This document shows, piece by piece, positions 39,516 through 51,917 of a DNA stretch of 64,000 nucleotides (position 1 is the first letter of the stretch; each line of letters begins with the position of its first letter). Below the pieces are notes generated by a model. It had not been told where the DNA came from, did not search any database, and saw only the letters and a list, made by a program, of their open reading frames with translations. This DNA is from Daphnia carinata. Taxonomy: Eukaryota; Arthropoda; Branchiopoda; Diplostraca; Daphniidae. The stretch spans positions 8,840,449 through 8,904,448 of the forward strand of contig NC_081335.1 of the NCBI RefSeq assembly GCF_022539665.2, given 5' to 3'. The position numbers were made by a program, and so were the translations under genes.

Positions 39516-39680
39516 ATACTTACCTGGCTCAGAGGCAACCTTGATCATCAAGGAGGTTCCTCCAGAGTGAGGCCCTACCATTGCACTACGGCTGGGCTGA
39601 CCTTTGCGATTAATCCAAATGTGATTAACTCGGGAGTACTATTTTTGGTAGTGGGGGGACTGCGTTCGCGCTGTTCCCTG
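39516..39680 (+). ncRNA. U1: U1 snRNA, divergent copy
   Basis: 165 nt. Keeps the 5' splice-site sequence but has about a dozen substitutions: AACCTTGATCATCAAGGAGG in stem-loop I, CCAGAGTGAGG, CACTACGGCTGGG, an altered pre-Sm base (ACTATTTTTGG) and terminal stem (an extra G, CTGTTCCCTG). May be a variant U1 or a decaying copy. Confidence 0.85.
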
Positions 39681-39960
39681 ATAAGCAGAACATATAATAT
39701 CAAGTGTACCATACATCACGGGATCCTGTTCATTAGGCAGATTTGTCAGCTAAGGTATGTCATTTGATTTAATAATGTTTTATTTCTTTAAGTATAGAAA
39801 TCGTCAAGGAAAATTCTAACATTTAGTTGATCATGCACAATTACGAAGTGTTTTTTTATGTAGTAAACGAGGCCCAAGCGCTAAGCTAGAGGATTTTTAA
39901 GGTGACTGCAACTACACAATTTGCAACGAAACAGACGTTGTTACCTTTACGGTCGTCCGT

Positions 39961-40080
39961 GCCAACGGCCATACCACGCTGAACGCACCGGGTCTCGTCG
40001 GCTCCCCGAAGTCTAAGCAGCGTCGGGTCTCGTTAGTACCTGGATGGGTGACCGCTTGGGAATACGAGATGCTGTTGGCA
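39961..40080 (+). rRNA. 5S: 5S ribosomal RNA
   Basis: 120 nt, intact. Confidence 0.97.
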
Positions 40081-40190
40081 TTGGTTTTTTGATCATTAAG
40101 TAATTTTTTGTTTCCACCAATACAATTTGTTGATGAACCATAAACTTGATCGTGTGGAGCATTTTACAGATGCCAAATAATTTGAATTTG

Positions 40191-40274
40191 GCCGTGATCG
40201 TCTAGTGGTTAGGACCCTACGTTGTGGGGAAACGATAATCCGTAGTAACCCAGGTTCGAATCCTGGTCACGGCA
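40191..40274 (+). tRNA. tRNA-His: tRNA-His(GTG), 12-nt intron
   Basis: Same as unit 1; intron 40228-40239. Confidence 0.96.
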
Positions 40275-40676
40275 TTCTGAAGTTTGAAGGTAAAACACTA
40301 TTTCATAGTAATTGGAAATGTTTCGATCGGTATTAATGTGAATTTTATCGATTTTATTGTCAAGTTAACGGGGACGGGTTCAGTGGAATTGTACTCCAAA
40401 TTGAATCAATTCCTGCACGTTCATTTGATTTGGCGAAATGCACCGTAATATGCACACTTTAAATGAATTTTACCAGTCCATGGCGTGGTGTGGTCATAGG
40501 TGGAATATTTGTAAAGTGAACTATTATCTTTGTAGGTATGTGAATGTAAAAATGAGGGCAGCGAACTGTTAGATTTCAATGAAAAGCAGCACCTCTCTTG
40601 GTTTTCTTGATATCAACGTCCGTGCAGAATTGGCGAGAGAAAGGTTCAAGTAGTAGAGCCCTCTCATGTACAGTTT

Positions 40677-40821
40677 AGCTTTGCGCAGTGGCAATATCAT
40701 AATCAATGAGGGTTTACCGAGATGTGATTATTGCTAGTTGAAAACTTTAACCAATACCCCGCCACGAAGGAGTGAAATAATCTTCGTCGTCGGCAATTTT
40801 TGTTAGCTCCTTCAGGAGCAG
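40677..40821 (+). ncRNA. U4: U4 snRNA
   Basis: GGGTTTACC version; terminal loop CTTCAGG instead of CATCAGG. Confidence 0.96.
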
Positions 40822-41293
40822 ATTCCCTTAATGAACGTTAACATAGTTTTCCGTTAGTGATGGGCATTGTCTGCTAGGTTCTAGCATTTAGCAAGCGATT
40901 AGTTACTCGTTCCCATGGATATCGAAGGCCGAAAAACTTGTAGAATTACTGAACGAATCGCACTTTGTTCAACTAAGCGAAAGAGTTCAATACAAAGGTT
41001 TAAGAACTAGCAGAAGACTTGTCCTTCGTTTTCTTACCCAATTCAGCTTACCGATTTCGTTTGCCCTAGACTGCGTTTATGTTTCATCTAACCAGAATTA
41101 ATTTAGTGCACAATCTAACGAAAAAATGATGTTTACATGAGCTTTACACAGCATCGTCTGTTTTACTCACTGTCTCAAATCTAACAGAAACCAGCAGTTG
41201 CTTTATGGTTGAATTTTTTGGGTTTACCATTGTTACTTTACCAAAGTGGTTTGAAGTTGTGAAATGAATAAATACCAACTACTTTCAGTTGAT

Positions 41294-41420
41294 ATTCACT
41301 CTGGTTTCTAATCAATACCCGGATAAATCTTTCGCCTTTTACTAAAGATTTCCGTGGTTAGGAGCACTGATGAGTCTATATGACTTATTTTTCGATCGCC
41401 TGGTCTTTAGACTGGGCACC
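41294..41420 (+). ncRNA. U5: U5 snRNA
   Basis: Same as units 1 and 2. Confidence 0.95.
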
Positions 41421-41524
41421 CCAATAAAACACAAATAAATTCTTGTACGTAACCTAGGGAGTAGCTTGGGTGCAAATTTCGGATGAAAATCGATAAAAGA
41501 ATATTGAGGTGTCTAATTGCAAAC

Positions 41525-41644
41525 GCGGCCGAGGGCGCGAAGCGCCCGATGGCCGCAAATTCACGTAAATGTAAAGTGAAGCACGGTACTATCAACAATA
41601 GCAATTGAAAACGCGGCCGAGGGCGCGAAGCGCCCGATGGCCGC
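41525..41644. repeat. Pair of GC-rich hairpins
   Basis: Hairpins unchanged; one substitution between them (ATCAACAATAG). Confidence 0.95.
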
Positions 41645-41734
41645 AAATTCAAACATTCTACCATTTCAAATCGAACTCACATTCACACAATTCGCTGTTC
41701 CATCCGAAGAAGTGAATTGAAAGCGAAAAACTTC

Positions 41735-41765
<31 letters not shown>

Positions 41766-41942
41766 TCAAACGCCATTCAATATCTAGGATTCAGATTATT
41801 ATTCCGCATGAGCTTTGCACATATATAACACTTTTCAAAAGTGCGGGGGGTCACTGCCGTTGTAGTATTTCACATCTGAAGTTCAAAGAAACACATAGAA
41901 ATAACAATTTTCCTAATCGAAAAAAAAAAAGGAAGGAAAATG

Positions 41943-42235
41943 AAAGAGGTTTGACTGTTTCGCCGAGGCTAATCCATGTCGCACATTCACGGGCGCGATC
42001 CTACTACTGCCCGACACGGGAACTTTTGGCTGCTAAGTTTCCCTCCTGGCCCGTTTCGCTCCTCCTTAGCTAACCTGCACCCATCAAACTCCTCCGATGG
42101 GTCCATGTTGATGACGAGCTTAGTGCGGACGCTCGATCAACATGCACGATCACGAAGTAGGGCTCCTCGTCTCAAGTCATCCACACTATCAAGCCTCCCA
42201 GAAGCAGGATTACAGATGCGTGCCACACATCCAGC
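41943..42235 (-). ncRNA. 7SL: SRP (7SL) RNA
   Basis: Complete. Confidence 0.96.
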
Positions 42236-42541
42236 TGGAGTATGTGTGTTCAGCTATCGAATGTATTTCTGCAAATGAGCACGATGAAAGTAACTGGATG
42301 CCCTTCAAGAGACTACTACGTTTAATTTCCGTAGTGGTATAAATATCGTCGTTGTTTTGCCATCGGGTTGATAGTGGTAAATGAACAAAACGCAAAGTGT
42401 CGCTGTGTAGCGCTTTTTGACAAGATTCACTTCTAGAATGAGCTCGTTAACTAGCAAAACCGCGGCAACTTTCGTATAGATACGTTAATGCTGTTTCATT
42501 TTGCATAATCTATTTATTCTTTAGCAACTGAATTCAACATT

Positions 42542-42764
42542 AAGATCATACTTCACAGGATCATTTCTGTAGTATATCTTGACTTGTTTCCCACCAGAAA
42601 CATTCCTCCATTCAACCCGCGATGACGAGTAATGACGCTGGCTTCTGAGAGTGAAACAGGTTTCGGGTGTAACTACTTCTGTGGTTCCTGCTCGTAGCTA
42701 TTGAGGACCGTTTCCGATGTTCCCTTGTGGTACACTGGAAGGGAACTAGCGTTTTCAGAGCGGT
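42542..42764 (+). ncRNA. U3: U3 snoRNA
   Basis: Complete. Confidence 0.92.
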
Positions 42765-43419
42765 ATTTAAACAACCCAAAAAGAAATGAATTTACTGGCA
42801 TACGTAAACCCGTCGAACTCCATTACATCATAATCGATGTCGAAATTGCTAATGCACCCATGTTTAGATTTCAGTAATGAAACCTTGGGCACTTTTAATG
42901 AGAATTTTACACATTCGGGGGCATAGTATTTAGATGGGTGTCGTCCATTATTGGGTTCATGTAACATTGTTTAATGCTGTTAGGTTTTCTGTCTGTGTAA
43001 CTTTAATTTAGTTGTAAATATTGCCGCGTTTCGTCTACCGTGGATTTGAGCTACGTACAAAACGTTTTACCAAGTTTCTAACTAACACCTTCCTCTGTCT
43101 GTTTAATAGGCAGTTTAAAGTCTGCAGTACTCTCTACTAGGTGGAGTTCATCGAGTTAAATTCAGGGTGCTTTGCATTCAACAGCTTCCCAAATAACTTA
43201 ATATTTGAACGACTCATCCTAATATAGCATTCCTATCAAAATAGAAGATAAAAACTTATGAGTTGTATTGGCTTTTAGCAGTGCCAGGTGGTGCTCTAGC
43301 AACAACCTGTTTTATTGATGAATTTCATTGTTTTTGGATAGGGGTTTGCTTTTTTTGTACATCAGTCAGATTTTCGAGAACAGCATAGCATATAATACCC
43401 AGTAACTTGAATCTCAGTT

Positions 43420-43607
43420 ATCGCTTCTCGGCCTTTTGGCTAAGATCAAAGTGTAGTATCTGTTCTTATCAGCTTAATATCTGATACGGGTTCAAATGGA
43501 CCCCAGAATATTAAACTGATTTTTGAAAATCGGTGGGAAATCAATGCTTGCATTGATCCTGTCACGGGTTGACCCGGTATTGCAGTACCTCCGGGATCGG
43601 CTCACCC
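43420..43607 (+). ncRNA. U2: U2 snRNA
   Basis: 188 nt, intact. Confidence 0.97.
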
Positions 43608-44249
43608 TTTAAAAGGGATATCTCTATGAATGAAATAAATGTATATCTGCTCATCTTTATCACGCATCATCTTGTTGGAACTAATGATGTAACACCAATG
43701 TCTGTATATTTACATCTCATACATATTTGTCATCCCCAGTATGTCAATATTGCATCTGCAATCATGTGGCTGCTGTAGTGTTATGGTGTACCTCTTTTAG
43801 TAAGTGTCAAACATGGTTAACTAATTGCAGCCCAACGAGTTATGTTCATCTAAAAAGGACAAACTGCCTTTCAGTTCTAACTGTTAAAGTTGTCTCGATT
43901 TGAATTGATTGTTCGGTAATCTGTCATGAAACATTTGTCTTACTGAATCTGTCGTTTACATCAGTTGAGCGTCTAACGAGGGTTAAACAGTGCCGTTCGC
44001 CGTCTGCTGTTGGGCGCAGAAATTTTTCGTCAAATGGAAGCATTTTTCTTCTCACCTAAGAATGGCTGTAGATTTCCTATTATTTCAACAAGAGCTTTAT
44101 GGAATCGACTATGCTCAGTGGGATCTTTCGATTCTTTGCGCCATTCTATACGCAATGGCTCTTTGTTAAGCTCTTTGGTTTAGTGTGCTTCGTCAGTATT
44201 GTTTGGGTACCAAAAAACTATGAGTTATCGTCAAGTATTCACTAAACTC

Positions 44250-44413
44250 ATACTTACCTGGCTCAGAGGCAACCATGATCACCAAGGTGGTTCCTCCAGG
44301 GCGAGGCCTTTCCATTGCACTAAGGATGGGCTGACCCTTGCGATTAATCCAAATGTGATTAACTCGGGAGTACAATTTTTGGTAGTGGGGGACTGCGTTC
44401 GCGCTGTCCCCTG
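44250..44413 (+). ncRNA. U1: U1 snRNA
   Basis: 164 nt; stem-loop II version CTTTCCATTGCACTAAGG, shared with unit 9. Confidence 0.96.
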
Positions 44414-44693
44414 AGAAGCAGAACATATAATATCAAGTGTACCATACATCACGGGATCCTGTTCATTAGGCAGATTTGTCAGCTAAGGTATGTCATTTGA
44501 TTTAATAATGTTTTATTTCTTTAAGTATAGAAATCGTCAAGGAAAATTCTAACATTTAGTTGATCATGCACAATTACGAAGTGTTTTTTTATGTAGTAAA
44601 CGAGGCCCAAGCGCTAAGCTAGAGGATTTTTAAGGTGACTGCAACTACACAATTTGCAACGAAACAGACGTTGTTACCTTTACGGTCGAACGT

Positions 44694-44813
44694 GCCAACG
44701 GCCATACCACGCTGAACGCACCGGGTCTCGTCGGCTCCCCGAAGTCTAAGCAGCGTCGGGTCTCGTTAGTACCTGGATGGGTGACCGCTTGGGAATACGA
44801 GATGCTGTTGGCA
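44694..44813 (+). rRNA. 5S: 5S ribosomal RNA
   Basis: 120 nt, intact; preceded by GGTCGAAC. Confidence 0.97.
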
Positions 44814-44924
44814 TTGGTTTTTTGAGAATTTATTAATTTTTTTGTTTCCACCAATACAATTTGTTGATGAACCATAAACTTGATCGTGTGGAGCATTTTA
44901 CAGATGCCAAATAATTTGAATTTG

Positions 44925-45008
44925 GCCGTGATCGTCTAGTGGTTAGGACCCTACGTTGTGGGGAAACGATAATCCGTAGTAACCCAGGTTCGAATCCTGG
45001 TCACGGCA
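44925..45008 (+). tRNA. tRNA-His: tRNA-His(GTG), 12-nt intron
   Basis: Same as unit 1; intron 44962-44973. Confidence 0.96.
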
Positions 45009-45410
45009 TTCTGAAGTTTGAAGGTAAAACACTATTTCATAGTAATTGGAAATGTTTCGATCGGTATTAATGTGAATTTTATCGATTTTATTGTCAAGTT
45101 AACGGGGACGGGTTCAGTGGAATTGTACTCCAAATTGAATCAATTCCTGCACGTTCATTTGATTTGGCGAAATGCACCGTAATATGCACACTTTAAATGA
45201 ATTTTACCAGTCCATGGCGTGGTGTGGTCATAGGTGGAATATTTGTAAAGTGAACTATTATCTTTGTAGGTATGTGAATGTAAAAATGAGGGCAGCGAAC
45301 TGTTAGATTTCAATGAAAAGCAGCACCTCTCTTGGTTTTCTTGATATCAACGTCCGTGCAGAATTGGCGAGAGAAAGGTTCAAGTAGTAGAGCCCTCTCA
45401 TGTACAATTT

Positions 45411-45555
45411 AGCTTTGCGCAGTGGCAATATCATAATCAATGAGGGTCTACCGAGATGTGATTATTGCTAGTTGAAAACTTTAACCAATACCCCGCCACG
45501 AAGGAGTGAAATAATCTTCGTCGTCGGCAATTTTTGTTAGCTCCATCAGGAGCAG
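45411..45555 (+). ncRNA. U4: U4 snRNA
   Basis: GGGTCTACC version. Confidence 0.96.
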
Positions 45556-46027
45556 ATTCCCTTAATGAACGTTAACATAGTTTTCCGTTAGTGATGGGCA
45601 TTGTCTGCTAGGTTCTAGCATTTAGCAAGCGATTAGTTACTCGTTCCCATGGATATCGAAGGCCGAAAAACTTGTAGAATTACTGAACGAATCGCACTTT
45701 GTTCAACTAAGCGAAAGAGTTCAATACAAAGGTTTAAGAACTAGCAGAAGACTTGTCCTTCGTTTTCTTACCCAATTCAGCTTACCGATTTCGTTTGCCC
45801 TAGACTGCGTTTATGTTTCATCTAACCAGAATTAATTTAGTGCACAATCTAACGAAAAAATGATGTTTACATGAGCTTTACACAGCATCGTCTGTTTTAC
45901 TCACTGTCTCAAATCTAACAGAAACCAGCAGTTGCTTTATGGTTGAATTTTTTGGGTTTACCATTGTTACTTTACCAAAGTGGTTTGAAGTTGTGAAATG
46001 AATAAATACCAACTACTTTCAGTTGAT

Positions 46028-46154
46028 ATTCACTCTGGTTTCTAATCAATACCCGGATAAATCTTTCGCCTTTTACTAAAGATTTCCGTGGTTAGGAGCA
46101 CTGATGAGTCTATATGACTTATTTTTCGATCGCCTGGTCTTTAGACTGGGCACC
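46028..46154 (+). ncRNA. U5: U5 snRNA
   Basis: Same as units 1 and 2. Confidence 0.95.
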
Positions 46155-46258
46155 CCAATAAAACACAAATAAATTCTTGTACGTAACCTAGGGAGTAGCT
46201 TGGGTGCAAATTTCGGATGAAAATCGATAAAAGAATATTGAGGTGTCTAATTGCAAAC

Positions 46259-46378
46259 GCGGCCGAGGGCGCGAAGCGCCCGATGGCCGCAAATTCACGT
46301 AAATGTAAAGTGAAGCACGGTACTATCCACAATAGCAATTGAAAACGCGGCCGAGGGCGCGAAGCGCCCGATGGCCGC
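46259..46378. repeat. Pair of GC-rich hairpins
   Basis: Unchanged. Confidence 0.95.
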
Positions 46379-46467
46379 AAATTCAAACATTCTACCATTT
46401 CAAATCGAACTCACATTCACACAATTCGCTGTTCCATCCGAAGAAGTGAATTGAAAGCGAAAAACTT

Positions 46468-46501
<34 letters not shown>

Positions 46502-46681
46502 TCAAACGCCATTCAATATCTAGGATTCAGATTATTATTCCGCATGAGCTTTGCACATATATAACACTTTTCAAAAGTGCGGGGGGTCACTGCCGTTGTA
46601 GTATTTCACATCTGAAGTTCAAAGAAACACATAGAAATAACAATTTTCCTAATCGAAAAAAAAAAAAAAGGAAGGAAAATG

Positions 46682-46974
46682 AAAGAGGTTTGACTGTTTC
46701 GCCGAGGCTAATCCATGTCGCACATTCACGGGCGCGATCCTACTACTGCCCGACACGGGAACTTTTGGCTGCTAAGTTTCCCTCCTGGCCCGTTTCGCTC
46801 CTCCTTAGCTAACCTGCACCCATCAAACTCCTCCGATGGGTCCATGTTGATGACGAGCTTAGTGCGGACGCTCGATCAACATGCACGATCACGAAGTAGG
46901 GCTCCTCGTCTCAAGTCATCCACACTATCAAGCCTCCCAGAAGCAGGATTACAGATGCGTGCCACACATCCAGC
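46682..46974 (-). ncRNA. 7SL: SRP (7SL) RNA
   Basis: Complete. Confidence 0.96.
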
Positions 46975-47280
46975 TGGAGTATGTGTGTTCAGCTATCGAA
47001 TGTATTTCTGCAAATGAGCACGATGAAAGTAACTGGATGCCCTTCAAGAGACTACTACGTTTAATTTCCGTAGTGGTATAAATATCGTCGTTGTTTTGCC
47101 ATCGGGTTGATAGTGGTAAATGAACAAAACGCAAAGTGTCGCTGTGTAGCGCTTTTTGACAAGATTCACTTCTAGAATGAGCTCGTTAACTAGCAAAACC
47201 GCGGCAACTTTCGTATAGATACGTTAATGCTGTTTCATTTTGCATAATCTATTTATTCTTTAGCAACTGAATTCAACATT

Positions 47281-47503
47281 AAGATCATACTTCACAGGAT
47301 CATTTCTGTAGTATATCTTGACGTGTTTCCCACCAGAAACAATCCTCCATTCAACCCGCGATGACGAGTAATGACGCTGGCTTCTGAGAGTGAAACAGGT
47401 TTCGGGTGTAACTACTTCTGTGGTTCCTGCTCGTAGCTATTGAGGACCGTTTCCGATGTTCCCTTGTGGTACACTGGAAGGGAACTAGCGTTTTCAGAGC
47501 GGT
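47281..47503 (+). ncRNA. U3: U3 snoRNA
   Basis: Complete; AGAAACAATCC where most units have AGAAACATTCC. Confidence 0.92.
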
Positions 47504-48158
47504 ATTTAAACAACCCAAAAAGAAATGAATTTACTGGCATACGTAAACCCGTCGAACTCCATTACATCATAATCGATGTCGAAATTGCTAATGCACCCAT
47601 GTTTAGATTTCAGTAATGAAACCTTGGGCACTTTTAATGAGAATTTTACACATTCGGGGGCATAGTATTTAGATGGGTGTCGTCCATTATTGGGTTCATG
47701 TAACATTGTTTAATGCTGTTAGGTTTTCTGTCTGTGTAACTTTAATTTAGTTGTAAATATTGCCGCGTTTCGTCTACCGTGGATTTGAGCTACGTACAAA
47801 ACGTTTTACCAAGTTTCTAACTAACACCTTCCTCTGTCTGTTTAATAGGCAGTTTAAAGTCTGCAGTACTCTCTACTAGGTGGAGTTCATCGAGTTAAAT
47901 TCAGGGTGCTTTGCATTCAACAGCTTCCCAAATAACTTAATATTTGAACGACTCATCCTAATATAGCATTCCTATCAAAATAGAAGATAAAAACTTATGA
48001 GTTGTATTGGCTTTTAGCAGTGCCAGGTGGTGCTCTAGCAACAACCTGTTTTATTGATGAATTTCATTGTTTTTGGATAGGGGTTTGCTTTTTTCGTACA
48101 TCAGTCAGATTTTCGAGAACAGCATAGCATATAATACCCAGTAACTTGAATCTCAGTT

Positions 48159-48346
48159 ATCGCTTCTCGGCCTTTTGGCTAAGATCAAAGTGTAGTATCT
48201 GTTCTTATCAGCTTAATATCTGATACGGGTTCAAATGGACCCCAGAATATTAAACTGATTTTTGAAAATCGGTGGGAAATCAATGCTTGCATTGATCCTG
48301 TCACGGGTTGACCCGGTATTGCAGTACCTCCGGGATCGGCTCACCC
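48159..48346 (+). ncRNA. U2: U2 snRNA
   Basis: 188 nt, intact. Confidence 0.97.
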
Positions 48347-48988
48347 TTTAAAAGGGATATCTCTATGAATGAAATAAATGTATATCTGCTCATCTTTATC
48401 ACGCATCATCTTGTTGGAACTAATGATGTAACACCAATGTCTGTATATTTACATCTCATACATATTTGTCATCCCCAGTATGTCAATATTGCATCTGCAA
48501 TCATGTGGCTGCTGTAGTGTTATGGTGTACCTCTTTTAGTAAGTGTCAAACATGGTTAACTAATTGCAGCCCAACGAGTTATGTTCATCTAAAAATGACA
48601 AACTGCCTTTCAGTTCTAACTGTTAAAGTTGTCTCGATTTGAATTGATTGTTCGGTAATCTGTCATGAAACATTTGTCTTACTGAATCTGTCGTTTACAT
48701 CAGTTGAGCGTCTAACGAGGGTTAAACAGTGCCGTTCGCCGTCTGCTGTTGGGCGCAGAAATTTTTCGTCAAATGGAAGCATTTTTCTTCTCACCTAAGA
48801 ATGGCTGTAGATTTCCTATTATTTCAACAAGAGCTTTATGGAATCGACTATGCTCAGTGGGATCTTTCGATTCTTTGCGCCATTCTATACGCAATGGCTC
48901 TTTGTTAAGCTCTTTGGTTTAGTGTGCTTCGTCAGTATTGTTTGGGTACCAAAAAACTATGAGTTATCGTCAAGTATTCACTAAACTC

Positions 48989-49152
48989 ATACTTACCTGG
49001 CTCAGAGGCAACCATGATCACCAAGGTGGTTCCTCCAGGGCGAGGCCCTACCATTGCACTGGGGATGGGCTGACCCTTGCGATTAATCCAAATGCGATTA
49101 ACTCGGGAGTACAATTTTTGGTAGTGGGGGACTGCGTTCGCGCTGTCCCCTG
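48989..49152 (+). ncRNA. U1: U1 snRNA
   Basis: 164 nt, intact; CCCTACCATTGCACTGGGG version of stem-loop II. Confidence 0.96.
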
Positions 49153-49432
49153 AGAAGCAGAACATATAATATCAAGTGTACCATACATCACGGGATCCTG
49201 TTCATTAGGCAGATTTGTCAGCTAAGGTATGTCATTTGATTTAATAATGTTTTATTTCTTTAAGTATAGAAATCGTCAAGGAAAATTCTAACATTTAGTT
49301 GATCATGCACAATTACGAAGTGTTTTTTTATGTAGTAAACGAGGCCCAAGCGCTAAGCTAGAGGATTTTTAAGGTGACTGCAACTACACAATTTGCAACG
49401 AAACAGACGTTGTTACCTTTACGGTCGAAAGT

Positions 49433-49486
49433 GTCAACGGCCATACCACGTAGAACTCACCCGGTCTCGTCAGCTCCCGGAAGCTT
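49433..49486 (+). pseudogene. 5S: 5S rRNA 5' fragment, diverged
   Basis: About nt 1-54 with several changes (GTCAACGG, ACGTAGAACTCACCCGG, CAGCTCCCGGAAGCT). Runs into AT-rich DNA at the box A position. Confidence 0.85.
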
Positions 49487-51678
49487 ATATTGAAAAATTT
49501 TCCAGCTAGTTTTCTCATTTCATAGTTTCTATCTATTTATCTAATTTAGAATTTTCTATTTTTGCACAATTAGTTTTCTTTCATATGCATGGTTATTATT
49601 TTTACTCGAATCTCAATTTGCAATTTATATCTGATCATGCTTCAATGGCATTAAGCTTTTCTTCATTTCAAAGGTTTTTAGAAATTTTTTAATCTTTTTG
49701 ATAATTTTTTACAAAAACATGCAAAAGGAATTATTATCAAATTCCTGTATTTTGTTTCCCATTAAGTATGTCCCGTGGACTAATTTATGCAAATTAATGG
49801 GAATTTGATGTTGTTAACTGTGGAAATGATGGTTCAGTTTTATACAACAGATTAAAACATGTGCCAGAAACATGTTCAACATGAATCGTGATCGTCAAGT
49901 ATTCATAAAGTCTGAAGCAAGGATTTGTCTTGGTTAGTGAATGTGAATCGACCAAAACTAAAAGAAATGTCTTTCCAATGGGAACTCATAGTCAAGAATC
50001 AGACTTATGCTCCATGATGCATTATTTATAGTAATTTTTGTCAACTCATGTTTCAGATAAAACACAATTTGCAACTTTACAGGTTCGTTAGACACAAACT
50101 GGAAGGCTGACCATTGCTTACCCCTTTTTTATAGTTCAATTCCAAAAATCAAAGGATTGACATCTTAGCAACTCATAACTAAATGTTTCGATTTTAAAAT
50201 TATTGTGAATGGATCGATTTCATTGTGATGAACAACTTATTATTTTAAGATTTTAACGGATCCAAGAGATAGGATTAAATAATCAACTGAAAAACCTTGT
50301 AGGAAAACTAATAGATGCGATTTGTCAGTATTCTTTAGTGAATCAAGCTTTGATTTAGATGGAGGAACAGAGGAAGAAGAAACTTTATGGAAATTGAAAT
50401 GACATTTTAGTACATATGGAAAGAAAGGAACTGAAAAATTTCTATATGAAATTTATTTGTAAAATTAGACCAAGGACAAAATAACTTCGTTAAAGTGGTA
50501 TTAAACCATCGGTAAAAACTTATGAATCTAATTAAGTGGAAAAGCAGAATAATCAAGTGTAAAATCTTACGAACGTCATGATTATTGTTCAAGTAAGCTG
50601 GTTGAACTTTAGGCAATGCCATTGAAACCATCACCAAGGTGATGTTCCTCGATTTTACAGAAAAATATGGCGTTTATTAGATATCATTTCACTTTTAAGT
50701 AATTGGAGACCTATTACCTTTTTTGACTACAAAATTTTAATCCAAATTGATTAACATTAAGTCAAGTTAGCAAACAGGGAATTTAGCAACATATCGAAAT
50801 AGAACTAACGGCGTTCGTATGATATGGTAGATCGTAATATGCGTCCCGTAAATATACAAACCCTGTTCGTCAAGCAAGGTGTAACATTATTTAAAAAGAG
50901 GTGTAAGACAAGGCTTTAGCAATGTTTCGAGTGGCAATATCATTCGTAGTGATTTCATGAATTTAGAACTTTGTATTGAAGATTTCGAGCAAGCAACCAT
51001 TTATCAGAAAAAGATTCAATTTTTTCCACCACTCACAAAAACTGGCATTTGTCAAAAATTGATTTAATAATTTTTCTTTAATTTTTATATGCTTTTATCA
51101 TTTTGTTTTATAGAAATCGTTTTTTGAATCAAACATTTAAGTTGATCAAAGTGCCCTATTTTTACAAAAGAACCAGTAAATGAAAACGGAAAATTTGGAT
51201 AGGGCTCAAATTAAGTTTAGTTTACTCCAGCTTTCTCCCCAAAATTAATAACCGAATTAAGTAAAATATTAACAATAAACCAGAGAAATATATAGTAATT
51301 TTAAAAGTTATTTTGAAAAATCCAGGAACCAATTTTAAACCAGTTTTAAGGCGTTTTTTTAAGCAAAGACTGCGATAGACTTGCAAACAATTAGTTTCAA
51401 AAGTGTTTTGAAGAAGAAAATTTACTCCATTTATTTCAATGTAAGACTACTTCAAATTAATACAAAGGCGCATAAATAATATTTATGAGAAAAAATTTTA
51501 TCCAAATATTAAGCAACTTTTCCTTCAAAAGAGAAATTATGCAACGTTTTTAGAAATTATGCAACGTTTTTGGATAAGTTTAGTTTAATAAAGGAAAGCA
51601 AATTTTATGAATTTTTTGTAACTTCCCAACAAACGAAAAAAAAAAATAAAAGAATGCGACGTTTTTAAATTAAGTTTT
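49487..51678. other. AT-rich insert made of decayed array sequence
   Basis: No coding region or intact RNA gene. Matches to the normal unit are scattered and mostly in array order: ATCGTCAAGTATTCA (49891, U1 upstream), ACACAATTTGCAAC (50062, 5S upstream), AAATGTTTCGAT...TGTGAAT...ATCGATTT (50181-50245, after tRNA), AAAAACCTTGTAGGAAAACT (near 50289, U4-U5 spacer). A second run follows: CACCAAGGTGATGTTCCTC (50632-50650, U1 stem I), TTAATCCAAATTGATTAAC (50737-50755, U1), and a spacer-like ACATTTAAGTTGATCA (near 51134). I read this as fossil units that lost their genes. Confidence 0.65.
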
Positions 51679-51791
51679 AACTCACGTCGGTCTCGTCAAA
51701 AAAAAAAGTTAAGCTCCCGGAAGTTAAGCTACGTCGGGTCCCGTTAGTACTTGGATGGGTGACCGCTTGGGAATACGGGATGCCGTTGGCA
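51679..51791 (+). pseudogene. 5S: 5S rRNA fragment with A10 insertion
   Basis: 5S-like from about nt 22 (AACTCACGTCGGTCTCGTC) to the 3' end, interrupted by ten A (51698-51707) followed by GTTAAGCT. Box A and C are present, but the 5' third is missing and several bases differ from intact copies. Confidence 0.85.
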
Positions 51792-51835
51792 TTGCTTTTT
51801 CTTTCATTAAGTAATTTTTTTGTTTCCACCAATAC

Positions 51836-51917
51836 AAAAAAAAAAAAAGTTAAGCTACGTCGGGTCTCGTTAGTACCTGGATGGGTGACCGCTTGGGACT
51901 ACGAGATGCTGTTGGCA
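51836..51917 (+). pseudogene. 5S: Poly(A)-joined second 5S 3' fragment
   Basis: A13 (51836-51848) joined to GTTAAGCTACGTCGGG and the rest of 5S (nt about 51-120). It lies 126 bp after the equivalent point of the previous fragment. The intervening DNA is the first fragment plus its downstream trailer, ended by the A run. Confidence 0.85.

Larger units (their letters stand above)
38673..43419. repeat. Array unit 6
   Basis: 4.75-kb unit with all eight RNA genes; U1 is divergent. A short tandem duplication (ACATGGTTAACTA) lies at 39064-39089 in the U2-U1 spacer. Spacers otherwise as in units 1 and 4. Confidence 0.96.
43420..48158. repeat. Array unit 7
   Basis: 4.74-kb unit with all eight RNA genes intact. 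Spacers as in units 1 and 4. The sequence just after 5S differs slightly (TTTGAGAATTTATTAA). Confidence 0.96.

Noticed and set aside
50930-50960. AGTGGCAATATCAT, a 14-nt match to U4, in the AT-rich insert
   Set aside because: It is out of order relative to the other fossil matches and isolated, so I do not count it as a U4 relic.
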